Positions 48,904 to 58,339 of a stretch of DNA of 64,000 nucleotides are shown here, piece by piece. Position 1 is the first letter of the stretch. Every line of letters starts with the position of its first letter. The translations under genes were made by a program, and so were the position numbers. Source of the DNA: Sphingomonadales bacterium (lineage in GTDB: Bacteria; Pseudomonadota; Alphaproteobacteria; Sphingomonadales; Sphingomonadaceae); assembly GCA_018334165.1 (NCBI GenBank), contig JAGXTB010000245.1, positions 22,963 through 86,962 on the forward strand, read 5' to 3'. The notes beneath the pieces are model-generated. The model was not told the DNA's origin. It saw only the letters and a program-made list of their open reading frames with translations, and ran no database searches.

Positions 48904-50106
48904 ATGAAGATACATCCCCTGATCACCACGTCCCAGGCTCTTGCGGAGCTGTGCGGACGCCTCGCCAAAGCCGATTTCGTGTGCGTCGACACCGAATTCA
49001 TGCGCGAGAACACCTATTGGCCGGAATTGTGCCTGATCCAGATCGCCGACAGCGAGGAAGCGGCCGCGATCGATCCGCTGGCCAAGGACATCGACATGTC
49101 GCCCTTGCTCGACCTGCTGGTTGACAATGAGGACGTGCTCAAGATCTTCCATGCCGGCGGGCAGGACGTTGAAATCGTCTACAACCTGACCGGAAAGACC
49201 CCGCACCCGATCTTTGACACCCAGATCGCGATGATGGCGGTCAGCCAGAGCGAGCAGATCGGCTATTCGAACCTGGTCGAATCATGGCTGGGCCTGACGA
49301 TTGACAAGGGCGCGCGCTTTACCGACTGGTCGCGCCGTCCGCTGACCGAACGCCAGATCGAATATGCAATCGGCGACGTAACCCACCTTGCTGAGATTTT
49401 CCCCAAGCTGCTGAAGCGCCTGATCAAGACCGGGCGCGGGACCTGGCTCAATATCGAAATGGAAAAGCTGGCCGACCCGGCCGGGTACCGGAACGATCCC
49501 AACCTGGCCTGGCAGCGAATCAAGGCCGCCGGGCGCAATCCCGGGATGCTCGGGCGGCTGAAAGCGCTGGCCCACTGGCGCGAACTGGAAGCGCAGGACA
49601 AGAACCTGCCGCGCGGCCGGATCGCCCGCGATGAGACTCTGGCCGATCTTGCCAGCCACCCGCCCAAGGTCCAGGCCGACCTGGCCAAGGTCCGCGGGCT
49701 TTCCGCCGGGTGGAAGGACAACGAAATCGGCAAGCGGCTGATGGCGGCGCTGGAGAATTCAAAGCCGCTGCCCGACAGCGAACTGCCCGCGCGCACTCCG
49801 CGCGGCGCGCCGCTGGGCAAGGAAGGCGCTTTGGTGGCGGACCTCTTGAAGCTGCTGCTCAAGATCCGCAGCCGCGAAATCGACGTCGCCTCGCGCCTGC
49901 TCGCGCGCAGCGAAGACCTTGAGCTGCTCGCCGCCGGGATCCGCGAACTGCCGATGCTCCAGGGTTGGCGCTTCGATGTGTTCGGCAAGGACGCGCTCGA
50001 CCTGGTCGAAGGCAAAATGGCCTTCGCGGTGGTGAACGGGAAGCTCAAGATGACGCATGTCGATGACGTGCCCGAGCCCGAAGGCAGCCCCGAACCGGTC
50101 GAATAG
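48904..50106 (+). CDS. rnd: Ribonuclease D
   Basis: The 400-residue 3'-5' exonuclease has the DEDDy residues: VDTEFMREN (Exo I, about 28), FHAGGQDVEIVYN (Exo II, about 84) and QIEYAIGDVTHL (Exo III, about 152). An HRDC domain follows (RGRIARDETLADLASHPP onward). It trims the 3' ends of tRNA precursors and other stable RNAs. ATG 48904 has AAAAGAACG just before it, a weak ribosome site. Confidence 0.95.
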   Translation: MKIHPLITTSQALAELCGRLAKADFVCVDTEFMRENTYWPELCLIQIADSEEAAAIDPLAKDIDMSPLLDLLVDNEDVLKIFHAGGQDVEIVYNLTGKTPHPIFDTQIAMMAVSQSEQIGYSNLVESWLGLTIDKGARFTDWSRRPLTERQIEYAIGDVTHLAEIFPKLLKRLIKTGRGTWLNIEMEKLADPAGYRNDPNLAWQRIKAAGRNPGMLGRLKALAHWRELEAQDKNLPRGRIARDETLADLASHPPKVQADLAKVRGLSAGWKDNEIGKRLMAALENSKPLPDSELPARTPRGAPLGKEGALVADLLKLLLKIRSREIDVASRLLARSEDLELLAAGIRELPMLQGWRFDVFGKDALDLVEGKMAFAVVNGKLKMTHVDDVPEPEGSPEPVE

Positions 50107-50133
50107 GGCTGGCTGCGAAGGCCACCTCCCTCC

Positions 50134-50248
50134 CCAAGCCCGACTATGCTGAGCTTGTCGAAGCACTGTTCTTTTCTTCGTGCCCCGCGCACTGCTGCAC
50201 GAAGAAAAAGACAGTCCTTCGACAAGCTCAGGATGAACGGGGTTTGGG
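50134..50248. repeat. Second copy of the GCTGAGCTTGTCGAAG palindromic unit
   Basis: CTATGCTGAGCTTGTCGAAG and CTTCGACAAGCTCAGGATGA form long arms around a GC-rich centre that also pairs (TTTTCTTCGTGC with GCACGAAGAAAA). It is between rnd and a convergent gene of unknown function. Confidence 0.8.
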
Positions 50249-50283
50249 TTGGACAGTCAGTTGCGCAGCGGAATGATGCCCCC

Positions 50284-51219
50284 TCAGGGCTGTTTCGCAC
50301 CCTTCCCGCTGCTCATCGCCTTGGACATTTCGACCACCAGCTGGTTGCGGTGGCGACCCGCCGTGCGATCAAGCGGGATGCGGTAAAGCGCTTTCAGGAA
50401 GGCCATGTCCCAATCGGTCAGCCCCTTGGGCGGATCGTAGCCGCCAAATGCTGCCAGCACCGAGATCGAGGAGGACCGCGCCCCGGGTTTGACTTCGGCC
50501 AGCAGCACCAGTGCCGCGAAATCGGCCAGGGTCTCGATCGCTGCGCCGCGGGTCTGGCTGGCGTCGATGATCACGGTCGCGCTGTGGATCGAGCGCGCGG
50601 TCTGGGTGCTGACCAGGCTGGAGTTGTGAGTGACAATGGCCCCTTCATCGCCGCTCACGTTGAGCGCATTTGCGGTGGCATCGGAATTCTCGAAGAATAC
50701 CCCCGGTGCCCCGACCGAGCTTGGTGCCATACCGTCCGCTGCGCCGGTTCCGGTCGAATACCACCAGCGGATGGGCATCGCGTCGGTCAGGTAGCGATTG
50801 CGCAAAGCCTCTGGCACTTCCCGCATCCGGTTTGGCGCACGGCGGTTGATCTGGCTGGTCACATCGGCGCCGTTGCCGGTGAATGACACAATTGCATTGC
50901 CGCTGCATTTGCCCTTCGCCAAAGGCGCGCGCACCTGCACGGCCACTTCGCGGATGCGGGCGTCGACAATCGCCGCCTGCCGGTCGGACAGGCCCACGAT
51001 CTTCAGGCAGATCGGCTCGGTCCAGCGCGCCGCCGGGGCATTGGCCTGGGCCACCCCGAAATCGCCAAGGATATCAGTCGAGATCTGTTTGGCCTGTTCG
51101 GGCGGATAGCGTTCGCCTTCAACCACGATGTCCGAAGCGTCCTGCTGGGCTGCGACAGGCCAGGCGGCGGCCAGCGCCAGCAGGGCCAGCGCGGTTCGCA
51201 GGGGCTGATGATCCGGCAT
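50284..51219 (-). CDS. Exported protein of unknown function
   Basis: The 311-residue protein from ATG 51219 has a signal peptide (about 1-24, ending VAAQQ), then DIVVEGERYPPEQ. Two cysteines follow (EPICLKIVG and GKCSGNAIVSF), a pattern seen in sphingomonad periplasmic proteins of unknown function. Near the C-terminus is a segment LSDFD-like in spacing (LTDWDMAFLKALYRIP), seen in DUF2927-type protease-like proteins. I do not assign a function. Confidence 0.65.
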   Translation of the reverse strand: MPDHQPLRTALALLALAAAWPVAAQQDASDIVVEGERYPPEQAKQISTDILGDFGVAQANAPAARWTEPICLKIVGLSDRQAAIVDARIREVAVQVRAPLAKGKCSGNAIVSFTGNGADVTSQINRRAPNRMREVPEALRNRYLTDAMPIRWWYSTGTGAADGMAPSSVGAPGVFFENSDATANALNVSGDEGAIVTHNSSLVSTQTARSIHSATVIIDASQTRGAAIETLADFAALVLLAEVKPGARSSSISVLAAFGGYDPPKGLTDWDMAFLKALYRIPLDRTAGRHRNQLVVEMSKAMSSGKGAKQP

Positions 51220-51313
51220 TGCAAACCTCTCGCTCGTCAAATGCAGGCTACCATCGCCGCACCACGGTGGCAACGCGCGCAGCTTGGCCTTGGCGGCGCG
51301 CTATGCGATAGCG

Positions 51314-52216
51314 ATGGCGATGACCACCTACCTGCCCACGCTCAAACAGCTGCAATACCTGGTCGCCTTGCACGAACACGGGCATTTCGGCCGCGCGGCC
51401 GATGCCTGCTTTGTCTCGCAGTCCACCCTGTCGGCGGGCTTGCGCGATCTGGAAACCTTGCTGGGGGTCGTGCTGGTCGAGCGGACCAAACGCGCGGTTC
51501 GCTTTACCCCGCTGGGCAATGCGGTGGTGGCCAAGGCACATCGCCTGCTGCGCGAAGCTGAAGAAATAAGCGACATGGTCCAAAGCGCCGGGAAGCCGCT
51601 TTCGGGCGAAGTGCGGATGAGCGTGATCCCCACGATCGCCCCGTTCCTGCTGCCGCGCATGCTGCCCCGCTTGCGCCGCGAACGCCCGCAGCTGCGGCTG
51701 TTTCTGCGCGAGGAAACCAGCGCCGCGGCGATGGAAAGCCTGCACCACGGCCGCAGCGACTGCGTGCTGCTGGCGCTGCCCTTCCCCACTGGCGAAGTGG
51801 AGAGCGAAGTGATCGAACTCGACGCGCTGTGGGTGGCCTTCCCCAAGGACGATCCGCGCGATCTGCCCGAGGAAATATCGCCCGACTTGATCGACGAGAA
51901 CCGGCTGCTGCTGCTGGAGGATGGGCACTGCCTCAAGGAACATGCCCTCGCCGCCTGCAACCGGCCCGGATTGCGCGCCTCGGCAACGATGATCGGGACC
52001 TCGCTGCACACCCTGGTGCAGATGGTGGACAACGGCCTGGGGCTGACCATGCTGCCCGAAATGGCGCTGGACGCGGGAATACTGAATGGCACTGACGTGG
52101 TCGCCCGCCCGCTCAAGAACCGCAACGCCAATCGCGAGATTGCGCTGGTCTGGCGCAAGAACAGCCCGCGCGGCGAGGAGTTCCGCCTTTTGGCCGAGGA
52201 ACTGCGCGCCGGGTGA
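51314..52216 (+). CDS. oxyR: OxyR, peroxide-sensing LysR-type regulator
   Basis: The 300-residue LysR protein has an N-terminal winged HTH (LVALHEHGHFGRAADACFVS, then QSTLSAGLRDLE). Its effector domain carries the OxyR redox pair: EDGHCLKEHALAAC has cysteines nine residues apart, matching Cys199/Cys208 of E. coli OxyR. Oxidised OxyR activates peroxide defence genes. ATG 51314 or 51320 is possible; neither has a clear ribosome site. No catalase or ahpC gene is adjacent. Confidence 0.88.
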   Translation: MAMTTYLPTLKQLQYLVALHEHGHFGRAADACFVSQSTLSAGLRDLETLLGVVLVERTKRAVRFTPLGNAVVAKAHRLLREAEEISDMVQSAGKPLSGEVRMSVIPTIAPFLLPRMLPRLRRERPQLRLFLREETSAAAMESLHHGRSDCVLLALPFPTGEVESEVIELDALWVAFPKDDPRDLPEEISPDLIDENRLLLLEDGHCLKEHALAACNRPGLRASATMIGTSLHTLVQMVDNGLGLTMLPEMALDAGILNGTDVVARPLKNRNANREIALVWRKNSPRGEEFRLLAEELRAG

Positions 52217-52263
52217 GACAAGCCGCGTTGCCAGATGCGGCAAGGCATGGCACTCTTCGCCCC

Positions 52264-52605
52264 ATGAGCAAGCTCTGTTGGACCAGCCTGGCGCTTGCCG
52301 CCGGCCTCGCCGCGGTCCCGGCCCTGGCGGCCGTGACTGTTCCCATTCCGCCCAGCATGATGAACCGCAGCGCGGTGGTCTGCGTCAAGGTGACAGCCAA
52401 AGGCACGGTCAAGGACGCCTTCGTGGTCCGCTCGACCGGGAGCACCCAGGCCGACGCCGACATGATCGAGTGGATCCGCAAGGTCCCCTGGCCCAAGGCC
52501 AAGAGCGGCGACCCGACCCGCAACCAGTGGCAGCCGATCCCGGTCGCGATGGGCAAGGCCGAAGCACCCGAACTGCCCGACAACTGCGCCCCGCCGCGGG
52601 CGTGA
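52264..52605 (+). CDS. Small exported TonB-C-like protein
   Basis: The 113-residue product from ATG 52264 has a signal peptide (about 1-22, ending ALA). A short fold resembling a TonB C-terminal domain follows (VVCVKVTAKGTVKDAFVVRS, then STQADADMIEWIRKVPWPKA), ending with a Cys. It may be a stand-alone TonB-C-type periplasmic protein. It lies downstream of oxyR by 47 bases. Confidence 0.6.
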   Translation: MSKLCWTSLALAAGLAAVPALAAVTVPIPPSMMNRSAVVCVKVTAKGTVKDAFVVRSTGSTQADADMIEWIRKVPWPKAKSGDPTRNQWQPIPVAMGKAEAPELPDNCAPPRA

Positions 52606-52606
52606 G

Positions 52607-53002
52607 CTAGACGACCCGCACTTCCGGCCCGTATGCTTCGAGTGCGGTATCGCTGGTCAATAGGGTCAGCCCTTCGCAGCGCGCCGTAGCTATCAGCAGA
52701 CGATCGAACGGATCGCGGTGGTGCATTTCCAGGTCGTCAAGTGCAGCGGCGTGGGCAGGAGTGATGGGAAGGACATCGATCCCAACCTCGTCCAGCGCAG
52801 CGGAGAACTCGCGTCCGGACAGCGGCATGTCGTCTGCTGCGCCCTTGCGCCGCGCCCATTTTATCGCAACTTCCCAAATCGAGCCAGTGCTGGCAAAAAG
52901 CTGCTCGGCGTGCTCGTCCATCAACGTGAGGGCTGCAACCGGCAACTTGTCGCTATCCGCCAATCTCCACAGCAGGATATGCGTATCGAGCAGCAGTCTC
53001 AA
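52607..53002 (-). CDS. VapC-type PIN-domain toxin
   Basis: The 131-residue PIN ribonuclease has the acidic residues in LLLDTHILLWRL (Asp6), SIWEVAIKWA (Glu near 43), HRDPFDRLLIATA (Asp near 95-98) and TSDTALEAYG. Such toxins cleave tRNA or rRNA. It overlaps the antitoxin gene by ATGA (52999-53002), the usual antitoxin-first arrangement. Confidence 0.88.
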   Translation of the reverse strand: MRLLLDTHILLWRLADSDKLPVAALTLMDEHAEQLFASTGSIWEVAIKWARRKGAADDMPLSGREFSAALDEVGIDVLPITPAHAAALDDLEMHHRDPFDRLLIATARCEGLTLLTSDTALEAYGPEVRVV

Positions 53003-53241
53003 TCGCTGTCACCTTCGAACGCGCGCTCGATCTCGGAATTGAGGCCATCAATTGAGTCGGGAACTGTAATCTTGCCTTTGAGCAAGCCCCAACGCAGCTT
53101 CCGCTTGGTCTCAATCGGCACCAGCCGAGCGGCCGGAGTTCCATTCACCGCAATCACCACCTCGCGCTCCGCGCCCGAACGGACGGCGGCGACAAGCTGG
53201 GATAGCCGCGACTTCGCATCGTGCATGTTAACCACTGGCAT
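52999..53241 (-). CDS. Phd/YefM-type antitoxin
   Basis: The 80-residue protein begins MPVVNMHDAKSRLSQLVAAV with the N-terminal dimer and DNA-binding fold of Phd/YefM antitoxins. VVIAVNGTPAARLVPI follows, then an acidic flexible C-terminus that would wrap the toxin. It probably represses its own operon; TTAGCTAAACTTAGCTAA just upstream (about 53252-53270) is a direct repeat of TTAGCTAA that could be the operator. Confidence 0.85.
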   Translation of the reverse strand: MPVVNMHDAKSRLSQLVAAVRSGAEREVVIAVNGTPAARLVPIETKRKLRWGLLKGKITVPDSIDGLNSEIERAFEGDSD

Positions 53242-53272
53242 GTATTGGACTTAGCTAAACTTAGCTAATCTG

Positions 53273-53848
53273 TCAATCCATGTGTTTGAGGCCGACCCGC
53301 AGATAGTCCCAGCCGGTTATCAGCGTCAGCACCGCCGCAGCCCACAGCGTGGTGTAGCCGACCGTATAAGGGGTCAGCAGCCCGCCGGTGAAAGGGATCG
53401 CGAAGCTGGGCCAGGCCCCCATCAGGATCAGCGCTCCAAGGGCAACCATCTGGAAGGAGGTTTTCCACTTGGCCAGTTTGCTGACCGGAACCGAGACGCT
53501 GAGGCCGCCCAGAAACTCACGCAAGCCCGAAACCGCGATTTCGCGCAGCAGGATGATCAGCGCGGCGATCACGCTCCAGCCGGTGATGTCGCGATTGTGG
53601 ACCAGGATCAGGATGACGGCTGCAACCATGATCTTGTCGGCGATCGGATCGAGGAACTGCCCCAGTTTCGACACCGCCCCTTGCGAGCGCGCGAGGTAGC
53701 CGTCGAAATAGTCGGTGATCCCCATCAGGCAGTAGAGCACGAAGGCGATGCCATAGCCGGTTGGCCACTGCGGGAACCACAACAGGCCGATCAACACCGG
53801 CAGCGCGACAATGCGCGACAGCGTGAGGAGGTTGGGCAGATTGAGCAT
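53273..53848 (-). CDS. pgsA: Phosphatidylglycerophosphate synthase
   Basis: The 191-residue membrane enzyme has the CDP-alcohol phosphotransferase motif D-x2-DG-x2-AR-x8-G-x3-D-x3-D, seen as TDYFDGYLAR followed by KLGQFLDPIADK. It has about five membrane segments. It transfers phosphatidyl from CDP-diacylglycerol to glycerol-3-phosphate, the first step to phosphatidylglycerol. MLNLPNLLTLSRI at 53848 is the usual start; an ATG at 53860 is also in frame. Confidence 0.94.
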   Translation of the reverse strand: MLNLPNLLTLSRIVALPVLIGLLWFPQWPTGYGIAFVLYCLMGITDYFDGYLARSQGAVSKLGQFLDPIADKIMVAAVILILVHNRDITGWSVIAALIILLREIAVSGLREFLGGLSVSVPVSKLAKWKTSFQMVALGALILMGAWPSFAIPFTGGLLTPYTVGYTTLWAAAVLTLITGWDYLRVGLKHMD

Positions 53849-53960
53849 CGCCTTCTGCATAGCGGGGCAATGCCGTATGCAAAAGACTCCACTTAAGGCT
53901 TGTTCACATCGGACTTGCCGCTAGGGTCCGCCGCAACTCGGGGAACCGCTAGACCAATTC

Positions 53961-55259
53961 ATGACAACCCAGACCCACCTGATCCACAGTCGGCGGTTCC
54001 TGCCGCTGTTCGTGACCCAATTGCTCAATGCTTTCAACGACAACCTGTTCAAGAACGCGATGGTGCTGTTCGTCGTATACAGCGTCTATCAGTCCGAACA
54101 GGCCGAGGGACAATTCAGCGCGATCGCTTCGGCGATTTTCATCCTGCCGTTCTTCGTGCTCTCGGCAGTTTCGGGGCAGCTGGCCGACATGCGCGACAAG
54201 GCGCGGATCATCCGGATCGTCAAGGCTGCCGAAATCGGCATCATGCTGGTCGGCGCGGCCGGGCTGCTGATGGCCTCGCGCGGGATCATGGTTTCAAGCG
54301 TGGCCATCCCGCTGATGCTGCTGGCGCTGCTCGGAATGGGCATCCATTCGACCTTCTTCGGCCCGATCAAGTATGCGATCCTGCCGCAACACTTGCACAA
54401 AGACGAAGTGCTGGCCGGGACCGGGCTGGTGGAAGCAGGAACCTATATCGCGATCCTGGCCGGGACGATCCTGGCGGGCTGGATCTCGGTCGAATGGGCC
54501 GCGATTGGCGTGGTGGTGACGGCATTGGTGGGATACGCGACGAGCCGCTATGTCCCCGATGCGCCGCCGCATCATGAGCCCGAACCACTCGATTTCCACC
54601 TGATCCGCGCGTCCTACAATCTGGTCCGTAACACCAGCCATGACCGCCGGGTGTTCTTGGCGGTCATGGCGATCAGCTTCTTCTGGACCATCGGCACCGT
54701 GTTGTTCGTGCAGTTCCCGCCGCTGGCCAAGAACGTGCTCTCCGCCAGCAAGGAAGTGGCCAGCCTGTTCCTGGTGATCTTCTCGATCGGGGTCGCATTG
54801 GGTTCGATGTCGGTCAATGCACTGCTCAAGGGCACTGTTTCGGCGCGCTATTCGCCAGGATCGGTGATCGTGATGGGCCTGTTCGTGGTGGCCTTCTATC
54901 TGGTTTGCAACCAATGGCAGCCAAGCACCCAGGGGCTGCTCGACGTCGATGACTTCATGGCCCATTCGATGGCGATCCCGCTGATGCTGTGCCTGCTGGG
55001 GATCGCAGTGGCCGGCGGTATGTTCGTGGTGCCGCTTTATGCCTTCCTGACCACATTCGTGGACAAGTCGCAGACCTCGCGGACGATCGCAGCGAACAAT
55101 ATCGTCAATTCATTCGCGATGGTGGTGGGATCGCTGATCGCGACCGGGCTGTCCTTTGCCGGGGTGCCGATTGTCCAGCAGGTCCTGCTCAGCGCCGCGA
55201 TGTGCCTGGTTTCGGCCTGGATCGCCCGCCAGCTGGTCGCTGCGGAACGCGCTGCCTAG
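53961..55259 (+). CDS. MFS transporter of the LplT type
   Basis: The 432-residue protein has 10-12 membrane segments and the LplT/Aas-like opening FLPLFVTQLLNAFNDNLFKN, with GIHSTFFGPIKYAILPQHL near 124. In enterobacteria LplT flips lysophospholipids into the cell for re-acylation by Aas. No acyltransferase domain is fused here and none is adjacent. Located beside pgsA on the opposite strand, it fits a lipid-related role, but the substrate is not proven by sequence. Confidence 0.8.
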   Translation: MTTQTHLIHSRRFLPLFVTQLLNAFNDNLFKNAMVLFVVYSVYQSEQAEGQFSAIASAIFILPFFVLSAVSGQLADMRDKARIIRIVKAAEIGIMLVGAAGLLMASRGIMVSSVAIPLMLLALLGMGIHSTFFGPIKYAILPQHLHKDEVLAGTGLVEAGTYIAILAGTILAGWISVEWAAIGVVVTALVGYATSRYVPDAPPHHEPEPLDFHLIRASYNLVRNTSHDRRVFLAVMAISFFWTIGTVLFVQFPPLAKNVLSASKEVASLFLVIFSIGVALGSMSVNALLKGTVSARYSPGSVIVMGLFVVAFYLVCNQWQPSTQGLLDVDDFMAHSMAIPLMLCLLGIAVAGGMFVVPLYAFLTTFVDKSQTSRTIAANNIVNSFAMVVGSLIATGLSFAGVPIVQQVLLSAAMCLVSAWIARQLVAAERAA

Positions 55260-55447
55260 GCAATATAAATGCTGACCGCGATGAAACAGGCGCAGTAGGC
55301 CACCGCGAAATCGCGCAAGTCACCAAACCAGGAAGGGCGCGCGCGCGGTACCGGCACGGCGGCAGCGCCGGTGCGGATGTGGGGGGGCAGGCTGGCCAGG
55401 AAAGGGTGGCGGGCCTGTTCATCGGTGAGTACGAGCGACCTTCTCAT
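55256..55447 (-). CDS. Small membrane protein of unknown function
   Basis: A 63-residue frame with a basic middle and a C-terminal hydrophobic segment (DFAVAYCACFIAVSIYIA) that could insert in the membrane. Its stop overlaps the end of the convergent transporter gene by four bases. No family is recognised. The composition and the well-formed helix argue for a real gene. Confidence 0.5.
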   Translation of the reverse strand: MRRSLVLTDEQARHPFLASLPPHIRTGAAAVPVPRARPSWFGDLRDFAVAYCACFIAVSIYIA

Positions 55448-55595
55448 GGCTGCAACGTTAAGAACTTCTCAACCATCAGACTAGCCGGAAAAACGCGGTT
55501 AACGGCCACCTTCCCGTTGTGGGACAGTAACCATTCCACTTCTGAATACCCACAGCCACGTTGCCCCGCCGCGCCGCCCTCGCTAAAGCCTCGCA

Positions 55596-57278
55596 ATGAC
55601 CGATACCAAGACCATCAATGGCGGGCGGCTGCTCGTCGATTGCCTGATCGCCCAGGGTGCCGACCGGATCTTCACCGTGCCGGGCGAAAGTTTCCTCGCG
55701 GTGCTCGATGCGCTGCACGATTCGCCTGAGGTTCAGACCGTGGTCTGCCGCCAGGAAGGCGGCGCGGCGTTCATGGCCTGCGCCGACGGGGCGATGACCG
55801 GCAAGCCCGGGGTCTGCTTCGTCACCCGCGGCCCCGGCGCAACCAATGCCAGCATCGGCGTCCACGTGGCGATGCAGGATTCGCAGGCCATGCTGCTGTT
55901 CATCGGCGATGTCGATCGCGGGATGAAAGACCGCGAAGGCTTTCAGGAAGTCGATTTCGGGCAGATGTTCGGCCCGCTCGCCAAGCTCGTGCTGCGGATC
56001 GACGATCCCAAGCGGATCCCCGAATACGTGGCCCGCGCCTGGAACGTGGCCCAGGCCGGACGTCCGGGCCCGGTGGTCATCGCCCTGCCCGAAGACATGC
56101 TGCTGGAGGAAGTCAGCGGCCTTGCCCCTCGCCCCGCCGTCGCGCGCCCGGCCCAGCCGGTCTGCCCCGATGCGATGGGCGTGCTGATGGACCTGATCGC
56201 CGATGCTGCCGCACCGGTGGCGATCATTGGCGGGGCCGGCTGGCACGCCAAGGCGCGCGAGCATTTCACCAAATTCGCCGAACGGATCGGCTTGCCGGTG
56301 GCCGGAGCCTTCCGCCGCCAGGACGCAATCTCCAACGCCAGCAAGGTCTGGGCCGGGAACCTGGGCTATGGTCCCAACCCCAAGCTGACCCAGCGGATCA
56401 AGATGGCCGACCTGGTGATCGCGGTAGGCGCGCGGCTGGGCGAGGCGACGACCGACAGCTACACGCTGATCACTCCTGAACACCCCGGCCAGACGCTGGT
56501 CCACATTCACCCCGATCCCAACGAGCTGGGCCGGGTCTACCGCGCGGACCTGGCAATCTGCGCCGATATGGCCGAATTCGCCGAGACGGCAGATTACTGG
56601 GACGATGATGTCGTGCCCTTCGACGCGGGCCAGGAAGCGCACCTGGAATGGCTGGAGTGGAGCAATATTGGTTCTGGGGCCAAGCCCGCTCCCTACCCGC
56701 TCGACATGGCCGCCTGCGTCACCGCGATGCGCGGCCTTCTTCCCGACGACAGCATCATCTGCAACGGCGCGGGCAATTTCTCGGGGTGGTGGCACCGTTA
56801 TTGGCACTACAACGGCTTCCCGACCCAGCTCGCCCCCACCGCAGGTGCGATGGGCTATGGCGTTCCGGCCGCGGTTGCTGCCGCGCTGCGCCATCCCGAA
56901 CGCACTGTGGTCGCGCTGGCCGGTGACGGCGATTTCCTGATGAACGGGCAGGAACTGGCGACCGCTGTGCAATATGGCTGCGACTTGCTGGTCGTGCTGG
57001 TCGACAACGGCACCTACGGCACGATCCGCATGCACCAGGAGCGCGAGTTCCCGGGCCGGGTTTCTGGCACCACCCTCCACAACCCCGATTTCGCCGCGCT
57101 GGCGGTGGCGTACGGGGGCTGGGCCCAGCGGGCCGAGACGACCGAAGAGTTCACCACCGCACTGGCCGAAGCCAAAGACCGCAAGGGCCTGCGGCTGCTG
57201 CACGTGATCATCGACCCCGAACAGCTCAGCGCCGGCGGGGCGACGATTTCGGGGCTCAGGGCGAAGGCGAAGGGTTAG
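55596..57278 (+). CDS. Thiamine-diphosphate-dependent enzyme (acetolactate synthase-like)
   Basis: The 560-residue protein has the three domains of ThDP decarboxylases: N-terminal PYR domain with VCRQEGGAAFMA (catalytic Glu near 50), a central domain, and a PP domain with LAGDGDFLMNGQELATAVQY and VDNGTYG (ThDP motif GDG-x24-N). It resembles biosynthetic acetolactate synthase but is not in the ilv cluster, where a clear ilvB is found. It may use another 2-oxo acid, e.g. in benzoylformate or oxalyl-type decarboxylation. Substrate not assignable. Confidence 0.85.
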   Translation: MTDTKTINGGRLLVDCLIAQGADRIFTVPGESFLAVLDALHDSPEVQTVVCRQEGGAAFMACADGAMTGKPGVCFVTRGPGATNASIGVHVAMQDSQAMLLFIGDVDRGMKDREGFQEVDFGQMFGPLAKLVLRIDDPKRIPEYVARAWNVAQAGRPGPVVIALPEDMLLEEVSGLAPRPAVARPAQPVCPDAMGVLMDLIADAAAPVAIIGGAGWHAKAREHFTKFAERIGLPVAGAFRRQDAISNASKVWAGNLGYGPNPKLTQRIKMADLVIAVGARLGEATTDSYTLITPEHPGQTLVHIHPDPNELGRVYRADLAICADMAEFAETADYWDDDVVPFDAGQEAHLEWLEWSNIGSGAKPAPYPLDMAACVTAMRGLLPDDSIICNGAGNFSGWWHRYWHYNGFPTQLAPTAGAMGYGVPAAVAAALRHPERTVVALAGDGDFLMNGQELATAVQYGCDLLVVLVDNGTYGTIRMHQEREFPGRVSGTTLHNPDFAALAVAYGGWAQRAETTEEFTTALAEAKDRKGLRLLHVIIDPEQLSAGGATISGLRAKAKG

Positions 57279-57284
57279 GCCCAA

Positions 57285-57437
57285 AGTTCCTTCCCATTTT
57301 GCGAAGCCAAATGGGGAGGTGGCATTTGCGCAGCAAATGACGGAGGGGCTTCTGCCCTCGCGCCATTACCCCTCCGTCTCAGCCTGACGGCCGATCCACC
57401 TCCCCATTTGCCGCATTCGCGGAAAATGGAGAGGAAC
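57285..57437. repeat. Intergenic palindromic repeat (CATTT...CCTCCCCATTT type)
   Basis: AAATGGGGAGGTGGCATTTG and CCACCTCCCCATTTG, with GACGGAGGGG/CCCCTCCGTC inside, form a long imperfect inverted repeat between the ThDP enzyme and the convergent Coq4-like gene. It fills the gap and may terminate both transcripts. Confidence 0.75.
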
Positions 57438-57445
57438 TGGTGAGT

Positions 57446-58294
57446 TTACGCCCCCTGGGCCGGGGCCATCAGGTCGTAGGGATCGATCCCGGCGGCGCGC
57501 CACATGGCGTGGGCCTGGTTGTAATAGCTCGGCGCCGTGATGTTCAGGCGGCGGCGGACTTCCTCGATCGGCAGGGCCAGCAGCTCGGTGATCGACATTT
57601 CGACCAGCCGCGGGCAGGCCTTGCCCATCTTCTGGCCTTCGCGCACCGCGCGGAATACCGGAACCTTGACCGTCGCCCGCCGGGCCATCTCCAGCGCCCC
57701 GGCATAGCCCAGGAACAAGTGCGCCGGGCTTGGCTGCTGGCTGTAGGTGAAGGCCAGCACGCATTGTTCGCCCAGCGCATCGCGGCCAAAGCCGCTGAGG
57801 ATGTGCATCAGGTCGTGCGTGTCGCGCATGCGGTTGAAGTACCAGGTGACCTGATCGTCCCAATACATGTGCGCCGGGCGGTTCTTGTCGAGTTCATCGA
57901 CCAGACCCTGCGCCGACAGGCCTTCGCGCTCCATGAAGTCGCAATAGACGTGGGCCAGACTGTCCTTGGGCAGCTTGCGCAGCGCTTCGTGATCGTCGAG
58001 GATCTTGACCAGCGAGGGTTCCTTGCGGCGGATTTCCTGCGCGCGTTCAGTCGCCAAAAAGCTCAGCGCTGCGTCATAGACCCCGCGCCAGGGCAGCGCT
58101 TCGAAGATCGGCGTGACCTGCGCGGTGTCTTCCTTGTCCTCGACCAGCTTTTTGAAGTGTCGCCATGCCTTGGGCAGGTCGTACTTCGCCTCGGGCCGAC
58201 CTGGCAGCATCACCGGAAGGTCCGGGGCGGCAAAATCCACATGGGCCTGACGCTGCGAGGGGCGCAATTCGGGAGTGGCGGTCATCATGTTCAT
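57446..58294 (-). CDS. Coq4-family ubiquinone biosynthesis protein
   Basis: The 282-residue protein carries the Coq4 zinc-site motif HDxxH-x11-E as HDLMHILSGFGRDALGE (near 159-175). Coq4 organises the ubiquinone biosynthesis complex and has been linked to C1 decarboxylation/hydroxylation in the ring. The C-terminus VRRRLNITAPSYYNQAHAMW is also family-like. Start ATG 58294; a second Met two codons later is possible. Confidence 0.85.
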   Translation of the reverse strand: MNMMTATPELRPSQRQAHVDFAAPDLPVMLPGRPEAKYDLPKAWRHFKKLVEDKEDTAQVTPIFEALPWRGVYDAALSFLATERAQEIRRKEPSLVKILDDHEALRKLPKDSLAHVYCDFMEREGLSAQGLVDELDKNRPAHMYWDDQVTWYFNRMRDTHDLMHILSGFGRDALGEQCVLAFTYSQQPSPAHLFLGYAGALEMARRATVKVPVFRAVREGQKMGKACPRLVEMSITELLALPIEEVRRRLNITAPSYYNQAHAMWRAAGIDPYDLMAPAQGA

Positions 58295-58339
58295 GGCGAG
58301 ACTGACAATGCGAATTACTTACAGAAATGTCAATTGGAT

